A stretch of DNA of 64,000 bases from Schistocerca nitens (Eukaryota > Arthropoda > Insecta > Orthoptera > Acrididae): the NCBI RefSeq assembly GCF_023898315.1, contig NC_064616.1:293732934-293796933 (forward strand). Reading direction: 5' to 3'. Position numbers and translations under genes: made by a program. The stretch's first letter is position 1; every line of letters starts with the position of its first letter. The notes beneath the pieces were generated by a model. That model ran no database searches. It was given only the letters and a program-made list of their open reading frames with translations, and had not been told where the DNA came from. Of the stretch, positions 54,884 to 64,000 are shown one piece after another.

Positions 54884-56018
54884 CTGATAAGCCAAAACAT
54901 TATGACAACATGTTTAATAGCTTATTTGTCCATCTCTGGAATGACATACATCACTGATTCTGCATATCAAGGATCCAACAGTTTGTTGGTAGGTTTGTTC
55001 AGGTGTGTGACATTAAATATCTACACAAAGGCTATGTAATCTTGTAAATAACGGGCCGCCTATTTGTGTACACGGTGATGGTGCCTAGTAGTGGGCCAGA
55101 TGGGTTCCATAGGATTTACATCAGGAAAATTTGGCCACTGAGACATCTATATAAGTTCACTATAATACTCCTCAAACCACTTTAGCACAGTTATGCTTCT
55201 GAGACACAGACAATTATAGTGCTAAAAGATGCCATTAGTGTTGGGGAAGACATCAAGCACGAAGTTTGCAGCTGTCAGTGTGTCATTGATTACTACCAAG
55301 GTCCCATGCAAGTGCAGGAGAATGTCTCCCTTAGCATAACACTGCTTTCACCAGTCTGCATCCGTGGCGCTCTGCACATTTCGACCCACTGTTCACCTCG
55401 ACGACAGTGTTTGTGGAGACAACCATTGACTTCATGTAGCAAAAATTTGATTCAGCCAAAGAGCCAACACATTTCCATTGATCAACGGTCAAATCCCGAT
55501 GGTCCTATGCCCACTGCAATATCAGATAATTGGCTCTGTTGTCTGGTCAACATGTGAATATGTAGCGATGGTCTGCTGCGGAGCTCCATGCTCAACAATG
55601 TACGATGAACAGTGTGCTCCAAAACACTTCTGCATGCACCAGTATTGTGCTTTTTTGGCAGAGATGCCACAGAGTACCATCTATCCTACTTTACAAAGCA
55701 GACAAGCCACCAAACCCCACATTCTGTAAAGATTTGTGGGCATCCAACCATTTAGCGCCTAATGGTAGTTTCACTGTCCTTCTGCCTCTTTCCGTAGATG
55801 CTCACAACAGTAGCATGTGAACATCCAACCAGCTTTGTCATATTTGAGATACTCATTCTCAGAATCTGTGTAATAATAATCTGCCCTTTGTCATCTCAAT
55901 GGATTTCCCCATTTGCAGCACACATCTTTGCTAGCATGATCCCTCATCCGTGCCTGCAAAGCCACCAAGTGGCATACAACGGAGGGCAGTGGTCATAATG
56001 TTTTAGCGTATCAGTGTG
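54884..56018 (-). mobile_element. Tc1-like transposon with both TIRs, decayed interior
   Basis: TIRs CTGATAAGCCAAAACATTATGAC-type at 54884 and inverse (CATAATGTTTTAGCGTATCAG) near 56014, with TA at 54882-54883 and 56019-56020. The minus strand keeps transposase traces (RPSLHIHMLTRQQSQLSD; IKFLLHEVNGCLHKHCRRGE corresponding to SRFLLHHVDG). Same TIR family as the remnant at 474. Confidence 0.82.
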
Positions 56019-56077
56019 TAATTCCAGATTTTAACATATCCATGGTACAAGTCTCTCTTTCACTCATACAAGTCTCC

Positions 56078-56081
<4 letters not shown>

Positions 56082-56171
<90 letters not shown>
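56082..56171. repeat. Compound CT/CA microsatellite
   Basis: (TC)n at about 56082-56119 then (AC)n to about 56171. Confidence 0.97.
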
Positions 56172-56174
<3 letters not shown>

Positions 56175-56604
56175 GCTGCTACTGCTGACTGGCGGCCAGT
56201 ATTGTCCAAAAGCTAAACAAGTTCCCATCTTTACTACATACCTCTGTCCTGCTCAATGTCTCCTCTGTTTTGTTAGTAGTGGGTTCTCCTCATATACATC
56301 ATATTATATTCTCATATACATCATATTATATTCTATCCTGCAATTATAATAAACAATATCGTTTAAAATAAAAATCGATATGACACATCTGTAATCACTT
56401 CTAAAGATAACTTTATTTAAATGGTACCCATTGCTGACAAACTATGAAATCATTCACAAAAGTTGTGCATGAATTCTCAGGTAAGCATTGGTGCAAGTGT
56501 GACATTGTCTTGTTTTTTATTTTTACATTCAGCAGTCCCAGGATGACATGCATGAAGGTTAACTTATTGGTATTCACAGAGAAACTACTGCCATGGTTAC
56601 ACAT
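56172..56604. other. Intronic stretch, unassigned
   Basis: A 24-bp tandem duplication (CTCATATACATCATATTATATT type) lies near 56288-56332; nothing else recognised. Confidence 0.4.
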
Positions 56605-56617
56605 TATGTGACCAGAT

Positions 56618-56941
56618 AAAAAGCACTCTGTCTTCAGGCCATGAGTGGCCTACTCGGACCATCTGACTGCCGTGTCATCCTCAGTGAAGGATGCGGATAG
56701 GAGGGGCGTGGGGCCATCACACCACTCTCCTGGTCGTTATGATGGTACTCTTGACCAAAGCTGCTAATATTCGGTCGAGTAGCTCCTCAATTGGCATCAC
56801 GAGGCTGAGTGCACCCCGAAAAATGGCAACAGTGCATGGCGGCCTGGATGGTCACCCATCCAAGTGCCGACCATGCCCGACAGCACTTAACTTCGGTGAC
56901 CTCACGGGAACCGGTGTATCCACTGCAGCAAGGCTATTGCC
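56618..56941 (-). mobile_element. 5S-rRNA-derived SINE
   Basis: The stretch at about 56848-56925 reads TCACCCATCCAAGTGCCGAC, CATGCCCGACAGCACTTAAC, TTCGGTGACCTCACGGGA, which parallels the antisense of eukaryotic 5S rRNA (CATCCAAGTACTAACCAGG..CTTAACTTCCGAGATC). The rest (56618-56847) is the SINE body. A perfect 13-bp duplication tatgtgaccagat at 56605-56617 and 56942-56954 brackets it. Transcription would be from an internal 5S-type polymerase III promoter on the minus strand. Confidence 0.88.
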
Positions 56942-57260
56942 TATGTGACCAGATGGGTAATCTAATTTCACTACACAAAGAAATGTGGGACTGGGAAAAA
57001 TCAATAATGATTATCATTTGCATTGTTATATCGTTTGACTTTAAGGTGAAAAATGCATTATATATACTTTTTATGAATGAAAAAACTTTTTGTGACGCTT
57101 GTTTAACTTCATGTTTATTCTCTTAAAAAATTGAGAATTATATCTCTTTCGCCATGCTTTTGAGTTACTATCTATACTATCTATAATAAGTATTAAAATT
57201 TTTTTTCTTTTTGAAGTCACTAAAGCCTTACTTATATAGATACTTTGCTTCTGTTTTCAG

Positions 57261-57433
57261 ATGAGTGCCCAAGTGAAGTGATGCATTAGCCTTAGTTTTG
57301 TTATGCATCCAGAAGGGATCACCAGAACAAGCAAATGCTGTCGTAAGCTCTTTTGAACCAAACCAACTTTCAGCTATACTTTTTGAAAATAGTATGCTTC
57401 TGTTTGAGACAACTACACCAGTGAAGTCTACGA
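57261..57433 (+). pseudogene. Exon-like block in the host intron, uncertain
   Basis: An acceptor (cttctgttttcag) and a donor (ACGA-GTAAGC) flank 173 bases. From about 57280 on, one frame is open and protein-like (ALALVLLCIQKGSPEQANAV, VSSFEPNQLSAILFENSMLL, FETTTPVKST), but its first codons after the acceptor are in another frame (DECPSEV). Its length does not keep the phase between the flanking exons. It may be a decayed or alternative exon, or contain a sequence error. Confidence 0.35.
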
Positions 57434-57665
57434 GTAAGCACAATTCTGTGTACAGTAGGTACAAAATTTAGATGAAATACCTATAAAATTCTATTTTCTT
57501 GACAGGTCCTTGGAGTCTTTTTCCCATTTTTTAGAGGAAAAAAATAATGTCAAAACTCATTTATATAGTTCATTAATAGGGTTGTACTGTGTCTGTACTT
57601 TTTGAAGTCAAAGAAATTCCCCTATGAACTTATTTTTCTTAATGTATATATTTTTATTTATACAG

Positions 57666-57798
57666 CAGAAGGAATGACCAGTTAACAACATTTTCAGAGT
57701 TGTGTGTTGTTCTGATGGATTCAAAACCTAGAGTACTTGCAGGAGTGTTATCAAAGTTGGTTGCATCACAGAAAATGTCGCTGCAGGAGGTTTTGCAA
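57666..57798 (+). CDS. Internal exon of the same host gene as 49450-49673
   Basis: Acceptor tttttatttatacag and donor CAA-GTATGTATG delimit 133 bases. With the two bases carried from the previous exon they give 45 codons: SRRNDQLTTFSELCVVLMDS, then KPRVLAGVLSKLVASQKMSL and QEVLQ, ending on a codon boundary. The acceptor is a tandem one (TACAGCAG), so CAG may be included or skipped, giving VSRRN or VRRN with the frame kept. The helical, Leu-rich sequence continues the style of the previous exon. Protein family unknown. Confidence 0.72.
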
Positions 57799-57951
57799 GT
57801 ATGTATGTGCTCACATGACAATATACGTTATATAATGTGACAGTGTTGTAAAAGCATGATATCTGTATCTTTGGTGTTTGAAATGAGTTGCATCCCATAC
57901 TAACTTTCTTTGGCACAGAAGAAGTGGGACCACTTGCAATAGGAAGAACTA

Positions 57952-58013
57952 CACACACACACACACACACACACACGCACGCACACACACACACACGCAT
58001 GCATGCATGCACA
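57952..58013. repeat. CA microsatellite
   Basis: (AC)n with a few G interruptions and GCAT units; frames through it are artefacts. Confidence 0.95.
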
Positions 58014-58549
58014 CACTACTCAGTCTATAGCATTTCATATTTTTGAAACTGGTTACAGTAACAAGGTTCAGTCTGTATAATATGATGATGATGCCGGTAG
58101 TAGTGGTGAATCATCAAAACAAATGAAATGATAAGAAATAGAAATTATTACTTTAAAATTCTCTACAGAATCTTGTTTCTCCAGATCCAGTGTTCACTTG
58201 TTTATCTTTAGGTCTTGCCTTTTATTTTTAACATTTCTTTCATTTTCCATTTTTCCTGATAAAGAATTTTTGAAAAATTCCAAAAGTTAATATTTCATCC
58301 ATGTTTTTAATTTGTGTTTCCCTTAAACTTGCTCCAGTTGTTCCTGTTCCAATGTCTAGCAAGTAGACAAATGTTGATGCCTACATTTCTATTTATTTGT
58401 GTATTACTAAAAATGTAACATTGTACATTGTTGTTGTAAATATTGTTGTTGTAAATATTGTTTTAGAATTTAGAATTTGTTTCTTTAGCTGAGACAGTGA
58501 AACACTGAAACAATGGCATGAGAAATGACCACTTCTCACTTTATAGTAC
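58014..58549. other. Unassigned AT-rich stretch
   Basis: Contains a tandem TAAATATTGTTGTTG-type duplication near 58430-58460. No exon recognised before the LINE. Confidence 0.35.
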
Positions 58550-59701
58550 CCCCCCTGCGGGTCCAGGGGTTAGAATAGGCCTGAGGTATTCCTGCCTGTT
58601 GTAACAGGTAATTGAAAGAAGTTTCACACATTTTGACCTTTATGTGATGGTTCCCTGTCGGGTTTGACCTCCATTATTCTAAATTTTCCTGAAGAGCAAA
58701 CCAACTGGTGAAGGGCGCCTTACATGGTGCATCGTGTCCATTATGTGCTGAGATCTCTCGCATCATTTATCAACGTGGATCTGCACTTCTGCTCATTCTC
58801 CAGCTGTTGGGTGAGGTCAACCTCCTGGGTGTGTTTTCCTCCATCCACTGTGCAGTATCGTTTTTGGCACTGATGATGATAATGGACTTGTTTGCACCTG
58901 ATATCCAGCATGGTAGCCAGTCTGTTGTGGTGGGGCCGCCATGTACTCTATTGGTTGTAGACCCCTGACTATACAGGGATTGCTTTGCTGATGCCTGTGC
59001 CATTAACTTGCCACATATGCCAAGGAGTAGATGCCCATCACCCTGGGTCATTGGGACTCCCGTCAATGGTCATCCTGCCAGGTGGCCTTTGTGCTGTGGT
59101 TGGGTGGTGTCTGTAGGGAGACCCCCTGGTTGGAGTGATTGGCATCAGGGCAGATGACACGCAGTGAAGTGTACTATATCATCTCTTCCTGGTGGCCTAA
59201 CACCAGCAGTCTCTAAGCAGTCATGATCTAACTACAATGCAAAGAAGTATGACCCCAAATTGTTCCCTTCCATGACCACACCATGGGAGGAATGCCAGGC
59301 TAAGCATGGCAGTGAATCTTACTCCTCCTGGTATCTCATATGTACGAGAACTAATGGGGCATCCTTCATGTCGATGAAGCCTCAGTTTTTTGTGGAGCAT
59401 TTAGATGACAGTTTGGGGAGGTGGAGAGATTGTCCAAAATGCAATTGGGGTCAGTCTTGATAAAAACAGCATCCTCTGCCCAGTCACGGGCACTACTCGC
59501 CTGTGACCAGCTGGGGGATGTTTGTGTTTCCATCACGCCCCATAAGAGCTTAAATATGGTCCAGGGTATTGTATTTCACAGGGACTTCTTTTGCAGTCTG
59601 ATGATGAGCTGCGCACCAACTTAGAGTGACGAGGAGTTCATTTTGTCCGGCATGTACATAGGGGTCCAAAGGATAATCTGGTAGCCACCTATGCCTACAT
59701 C

Positions 59702-59962
59702 TTGGCCTTTGAGGGTGACACATTACCCGAGAAGGTCAAGGTGATGGTATACCAATGTGATGTCAAACCATATATCCCTCACACGATGCGGTGCTTTAAG
59801 TTCTGGAAGTTCAGACATATGTCTTCCCGCTGTACTTCCAGCATCATATGTTATGACTGTGGCCGTCCATCACGCCCCAATACTTCATGTGCCCCAGCTC
59901 CCATCTGTCTCAACTGCAGAGAGCACCATTTCCCTTGCTCACCAGACTGCAGGATTCTCTAG
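59702..59962 (+). CDS. LINE ORF1, C-terminal zinc-knuckle region (fragment)
   Basis: Reads LPEKVKVMVYQCDVKPYIPH, then MRCFKFWKFRHMSSRCTSS, ICYDCGRPSRPNTSCAPAP and ICLNCREHHFPCSPDC: three Cys-rich knuckles as in I-element ORF1 RNA-binding proteins. In the first knuckle the second Cys of CxxC is Phe/Trp (CFKF), so it is damaged. Upstream ORF1 sequence (59260-59640) is in other frames. Confidence 0.75.
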   Translation: MAFEGDTLPEKVKVMVYQCDVKPYIPHTMRCFKFWKFRHMSSRCTSSIICYDCGRPSRPNTSCAPAPICLNCREHHFPCSPDCRIL

Positions 59963-60374
59963 AAGGAATGGAAAATCATGGAATACAAGACACTGGACTG
60001 ATTTATCTATACTGAGGTGAAGAGGAAATTTGACCGCCTACGTCCTGCACTTCTGACATCATCTTATGCTGCCACTGTGAGAACAGTTCTAGCCCATTAC
60101 CTGCCTTGGGAGCACTGCCCCCCTCCAACCATCAGGGCAGCAGTCTCCACTTCTCAGGCAGAGAAGCGTAAGTTGTCTTCGGCTCCTCTTGCTAGGAAGG
60201 GGTCCTTGGGTCCCTCACTTCCCAGGTTTCAACTAGTGGGAAAGATGACACCCACCAGTGGCTGAAAAGCCCAAAAGCAGCTGGACCCTCAGACACAATG
60301 GATATAGACTGCTCGAAAACTAAGTCGATGGCAGCAGGGGATCCTGAGGTGTAAACTGCCTCATTGAGTGTTTC

Positions 60375-61217
60375 ATGCTTTCCCTGCCTCACAATAATGT
60401 CATCCTCCAGTGGAATTGCTGCAGTTTTTTCCACCACCTGGCTGAGCTACGGCAACTGTTAAGCTTTACACCTGCTTTCTGCATTGCTCTCCAGGAAACC
60501 TGGTTCCCGGCAGTGCAGACCCCTACCCTCAGCGGCTATAGCGGATATTACACAAACCGTAGCGAATATAATTATGTGTCAGGTGGAGTTTGCGTCTGTG
60601 GCCTGAACTTGGTATGTAGTGAACCTGTGTCCCTTCACACTCCTCTTGAAGCTGTTGCTGTCAGGATAAGGACAACACAGGAAATAACTGCCTGCAACGT
60701 AGATCTTCCACCAGGTGGTGTGGCACCCCTGAACGTCTGGGCTGCACTGATTCATCAACTCCCTAAACCTTTCCTACTTTTGGGAGATTTTAATGCCCAT
60801 AACCTCTTGTGGAATGACACCATGATCACTGGCCGAGGTAGAGAGATCAAAAATTTACTGTCTCAGCTGGACCTCTGCCTCCTAAATACTGGGGCTCCCA
60901 CACATTTCAGTGTGGCTCATGGCACTTATTTGGCCATTGATTTATCTCTTTGCAGCCCAGGACTTCTCCTTTCTGTCCACTGGAGAGTCCATGATGACTT
61001 GTGTGGTAGTGACCACTTCCCCATCTTCCTGTCACTCCTTCGGCATTATGCCCACGGACTCCTATCCAGATGGGCTCTAAACAAGGTAGACTGGGAATGT
61101 TTCACCTCTGCTAAATCTCCCCCACATGGTACCATCGATGTGATTGAGTGGGTCACTGGAATGATCATATCTGCAGTGGAAAACGCGATCCCTTGTTCCT
61201 TAGGATGCCCCCGGTGA
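60375..61217 (+). CDS. LINE ORF2, endonuclease domain (fragment)
   Basis: A 280-codon frame with the exonuclease-endonuclease-phosphatase fold: VILQWNCCSF (N position), ALQETWFP (catalytic E), GGVCVCG, LLLGDFNAHNLLWND (D and N, near 60780-60810), HGTYLAIDLSLCSP and LCGSDHFPIF (terminal D-H). All key residues appear present. The domain nicks target DNA for target-primed reverse transcription in the nucleus. A stop after ISAVENAIPCSLGCPR ends the frame before the polymerase. Confidence 0.87.
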   Translation: MLSLPHNNVILQWNCCSFFHHLAELRQLLSFTPAFCIALQETWFPAVQTPTLSGYSGYYTNRSEYNYVSGGVCVCGLNLVCSEPVSLHTPLEAVAVRIRTTQEITACNVDLPPGGVAPLNVWAALIHQLPKPFLLLGDFNAHNLLWNDTMITGRGREIKNLLSQLDLCLLNTGAPTHFSVAHGTYLAIDLSLCSPGLLLSVHWRVHDDLCGSDHFPIFLSLLRHYAHGLLSRWALNKVDWECFTSAKSPPHGTIDVIEWVTGMIISAVENAIPCSLGCPR

Positions 61218-62611
61218 AAGACAGTACCTTGGTAGTCGCTGGAAATTGCTGAGTTCATTAAAGAGTGTAGGCAGGCTCTACAGCGGCAAAGCAGCACCCA
61301 TCTCTGAAGCACCTAATAGCTTTCAAATGGCTCTGTGCCCTCGTTCACCAGCTCATAAAAAGAAGGAAACAGGAGTGTTGAGAGAGGTGTGTCTCAACCA
61401 TCAGGTGCTGTACGTCTCCTTCCCAAGTCTGGACAAAGATCAGACATATTTTTGGGGTATCAATCCCCAACAGGTGTCCCTGGCATTACCATCGATGACG
61501 TGTTTTCTACCGAAGCAAACATGATTGATAAGCACTTTGTTAAGCACTAAGCTCAAGCCTCTGCATCAGAGAATTACCCCCCAGCCTTTTGCACTCTCAA
61601 ACGGTGGGCAGAAGGAAAAGTCCTCTCGTTCACTAGACACCACAGTGATCCCTATAACGCCCCATTTACAGAGTGGGAGCCCCTCAGTGCCCTTGCACAT
61701 TTCCCTGACACAGCTCCTGGGCTGGATCAGATCCACAGTTAGATAATTAAACATCTTGTCATATTCAACTGGATCTGGTGCGATGGCGTCTTTCCATTGC
61801 AATGGTGGGAGAGCACAATCATTCCAGTGCTCAAACTTGCTAAAAAACCGCTTGATGCGGATAGCTATCTGCCCATCAGCCTCACAAACGTTCTTTGTAA
61901 GCTGGTATAACGTATGGTGTGTCGGCGGTTGGGTTGGGCCCTGGAGTCACCTGGCCTACTGGCTCCATGCCAGGGCAGTTGCTGCCAGGGTCGCTCTATC
62001 ACTGATAATCTTGTGTCCCTTGAGTCTGCCATCTGAACAGCCTTTTCCAGATGCCAAACCTTGTTGCCATCTTTTTTCATTTACAAAAAGCTTATGAGAC
62101 GACCTGGTGACATCATATCCTTGTATGAGTGAGGTCTCCAGGACCCGCTCCCGATTTTTATCCAAAATTTCCTGTCACTCCATACTTTCTGCATCCAGGT
62201 TGGTGCCTCCCATAGTTCACCCCATATCCAGGAGAATGGGGTCCTACAGGGCTCTTTATTGAATGTATCTCTCTTTATAGTGGTTATTAACAGCCTAGCA
62301 ACAGCTGTAGGGGTGTCCGTCTCACCTTTTCTGTATGCAGACGACTTCTGCATTTTGTACTGCTGCTCAAGTACTGGTGTTGCTGAGCGGCACCTACAGG
62401 GAGCTATCCTTGATCTTGAACCAGAACTGTAGTGGAGACACTGACTCTCAGGAGTGGTTTTCGACACCCAATTGACTTGGCTTCCTCACCTTTGTCAGCT
62501 TAAGCAGAAGTGTTGGCAGCACCTCAACTGGGGTGCAGATTGCTCTATGCTGCTGCAGCTCCACAGAGCCCTTGTTCAATCCCTCCTTGACTATGGGAGT
62601 CTGATTCATAG
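61218..62611 (+). pseudogene. LINE ORF2, decayed reverse transcriptase region
   Basis: Polymerase text is split among all three frames (for example ICPSASQTFFVSWYN near 61870, and GVLQGSLLN-like sequence near 62245). The catalytic box survives as LYADDFCILY near 62331-62360. At least five frame changes and stops occur, so no full polymerase can be made from it. Confidence 0.7.
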
Positions 62612-63460
62612 GTGGCATCCTCAGCATTGTGTTTACTTGACCCAGTGCACCACTGTTGCATTAAACTAGTGACGGGAGCTTTTAGAACGAGTCCGGTGAC
62701 CAGCATCATGGTGGAGGCCAGAGTCCCTCCATTGAAGTTTAGGCGTGCACAACTGCTCACCAGTTACATTGGACACATTCGTAGTTGTCCTGTACATTGG
62801 AATTACCATATCGTTTTCCCAACCACTGCGGTTCATCTCCGGCATTGGCGGCCCAGGTCAGGGCTCACAATTGCGGTTTGCGTCCAGTTGCTTCTGTCTG
62901 AACTGGAGTCCTTCCCTTTACCATCTCTACTTGAGATCCATTCACGTACACCTCCATGGTGGATACCTAGGCCGAAACTTTGCCTGGACCTTTCACATGG
63001 CCCTAAGGACTCAGTTACTCCTGCGGCTCTCCGCTTCCACTTCCTCTCTTTTTTTGACGTGTTCTGGGGCTCTGAAGTGGTTTACACTAATGGCTCAATG
63101 GCTGATCGTCATGTGGGCTTCATCCCCGTTCACAGAGGCCCTACTGAACAGCATTCGTTGCCTGATGGCAGCAGTGTTTTCACTGCAGAGCTGGTGGTCA
63201 TATCTCATGCTCTTGCGCACATCCCTTCATGCCCTGGTGATTCGTTTCTTCTGTGTACTGACTCCTTGAGCAGCCTACAAGCTATCAAGCACAGCTACCC
63301 TCATCATCCTTTGGTAGCGACCATCCAGGAGTCCATCTATGCCCTGGAACAGTCCAGTCATTCAGTGATGTTTGTCTGGACCCCAGGTCATGTCGGAATC
63401 ACAGGCAACAAACTTTCCGACAGGCTAGCCAAACAGGCTACACGGGAACCGCTAATGTAG
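62612..63460 (+). CDS. LINE ORF2, C-terminal region with RNase H (fragment)
   Basis: 282 codons. The start includes the thumb/connection part (HHCCIKLVTGAFRTSPVTSI, PPLKFRRAQLLTSYIGHI). RNase H motifs follow: VYTNGSMAD near 63079-63100 (first catalytic Asp expected as TDGS is Asn), VFTAELVVISHAL (Glu), LLCTDSLSSLQAI (second Asp) and TPGHVGITGNKLSDRLAKQA (His and last Asp). It would remove RNA from RNA-DNA hybrids, but the Asp to Asn change should inactivate it. The MASS start is only the first Met in this fragment. Confidence 0.87.
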   Translation: MASSALCLLDPVHHCCIKLVTGAFRTSPVTSIMVEARVPPLKFRRAQLLTSYIGHIRSCPVHWNYHIVFPTTAVHLRHWRPRSGLTIAVCVQLLLSELESFPLPSLLEIHSRTPPWWIPRPKLCLDLSHGPKDSVTPAALRFHFLSFFDVFWGSEVVYTNGSMADRHVGFIPVHRGPTEQHSLPDGSSVFTAELVVISHALAHIPSCPGDSFLLCTDSLSSLQAIKHSYPHHPLVATIQESIYALEQSSHSVMFVWTPGHVGITGNKLSDRLAKQATREPLM

Positions 63461-64000
63461 TTCGGCATTCCAATAATTGACCTGCGTTCATTATTACGTC
63501 TCAATGTTTTTTGGCTTTGGGAGACGGAATGGGATAGTCTCAGTATGCTCAACAAACTGCGTGCCATTAAGGAGACTATGAATGTGTGGAAGTTCTCCAC
63601 GATGCGGGCCTCCCACAGGGACTCTGTGGTTCTCTGCTGGCTCTCCATTGGCCATGCTTGGGTGACCCATGGCTACCTCCCGCACCGTGGAGACCCATAT
63701 TCTTTAGCACTGTTCTAGTTTGGCTGCCCTGAGACATCATCTTCAGTTACCTGACTCATTATCATTAATTTTAGCAGGCAACACCTCATTGGCTTATTTC
63801 TTTTTACATTTTATATGTGAAGGTGGGTTTTATCATTTGATCTAAATTTTAGCACATGTCCTTTGTCCCTCTGTGTCCTCCACCCTAGTGCTTTTAGGGT
63901 GAAGGTTTTAATGTGTTGCAGAGTGGCTGGCTTATCCTTTTATTTTCATGGTCAGCCAGCCATGGTAATCTGCTCTCCTCTTTTACCCTCTTCTGCTGGT

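Larger units (their letters stand above)
58550..64000 (+). mobile_element. I-type LINE, nearly full length but inactive, runs off the window
   Basis: Begins CCCCCTGCGGGTCCAGGGGT, the 5' end of a widespread orthopteran LINE. Order: 5' UTR to about 59240, ORF1 about 59241-60360, ORF2 about 60375-63460 (endonuclease, reverse transcriptase, RNase H), then a 3' UTR that reaches the window end. ORF1 and the polymerase section are broken by multiple frame changes. I-clade membership rests on the C-terminal RNase H plus CCHC-type ORF1. Confidence 0.9.

Noticed and set aside
54884-56018. Active Tc1 source element, because both TIRs are present
   Set aside because: Interior coding is too decayed to yield a transposase; only the ends are well kept.
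56848-56925. Genuine 5S rRNA gene
   Set aside because: Only part of 5S is matched, it is fused to a SINE body, and a target duplication brackets the whole.
1-64000. CRISPR array, operon, phage or other prokaryotic system
   Set aside because: No regularly spaced short repeats, no closely packed genes, and repeat content is plainly insect.
1-64000. Polinton or envelope-bearing element
   Set aside because: No adenoviral-type protease, packaging ATPase, capsid or protein-primed polymerase motifs were seen, and no envelope-like frame.

Overview
This is eukaryotic, almost certainly insect, nuclear DNA, and the repeat content points to an orthopteran (grasshopper/locust, Schistocerca-like). The reasons are the tRNA-derived SINE with its tail of TTAGGTTAGTTAGG-type motifs, the abundant Tc1-like elements with TA duplications, the long foldback repeats carrying CA/GA tracts, the I-type and Jockey/CR1-type LINEs, and very long introns. 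There are no bacterial features: no operons, ribosome binding sites or CRISPR arrays. The family names come from recognising domains and repeat consensus by eye, not from a search.

Host genes are sparse. On the minus strand, two exon-like blocks (113-292 and 2681-2770) join in one frame, and a TATA-bearing promoter or first-exon candidate lies near 9713-9925. They may form one secreted-protein gene. On the plus strand, two well-delimited exons (49450-49673 and 57666-57798) splice in phase across an intron of about 8 kb full of transposons. The second has a tandem NAGNAG acceptor. I do not recognise either gene.

Everything else is layered transposable elements. Region 0.4-5.3 kb holds Tc1-like remnants, SINEs and a foldback. 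Region 5.3-9.6 kb holds a LINE tail, a SINE and a 1.7-kb compound palindrome. Region 10.2-16.8 kb is a nest: a Penelope-like element (GIY-YIG ORF, inverted terminal repeats, hammerhead-like motifs) inside a Tc1 element, followed by a LINE split by a SINE, a 485-bp mariner-type deletion derivative and a whole Tc1-like element. Region 16.8-22.2 kb holds a Jockey-like LINE and two antisense LINE copies inside an older Tc1. Region 22.5-27 kb holds a mariner deletion derivative, SINEs and a tRNA-headed foldback inside a LINE.

Region 27-44 kb holds fossils of two Gypsy-type LTR families, a solo LTR, more Tc1 elements, and a LINE split by a Tc1 element that itself contains a near-identical piece of LINE. 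Region 44-56 kb holds LINE and mariner/Tc1 remnants, microsatellites and the plus-strand gene's intron. Near 56.6-56.9 kb is a 5S-rRNA-derived SINE with perfect 13-bp target duplications. From 58.55 kb to the end is a nearly full-length but decayed I-type LINE with ORF1 zinc knuckles, endonuclease, reverse transcriptase and RNase H.

The insertions give a relative order: SINE family S1 is young (five copies, all with recognisable 8-13 bp duplications), while most Tc1 and LINE hosts are old and broken. The most notable items are the hammerhead-bearing Penelope-like element, the compound palindromes, the LINE fragment inside a Tc1, the paired mariner deletion derivatives and the two phase-matched host exons.
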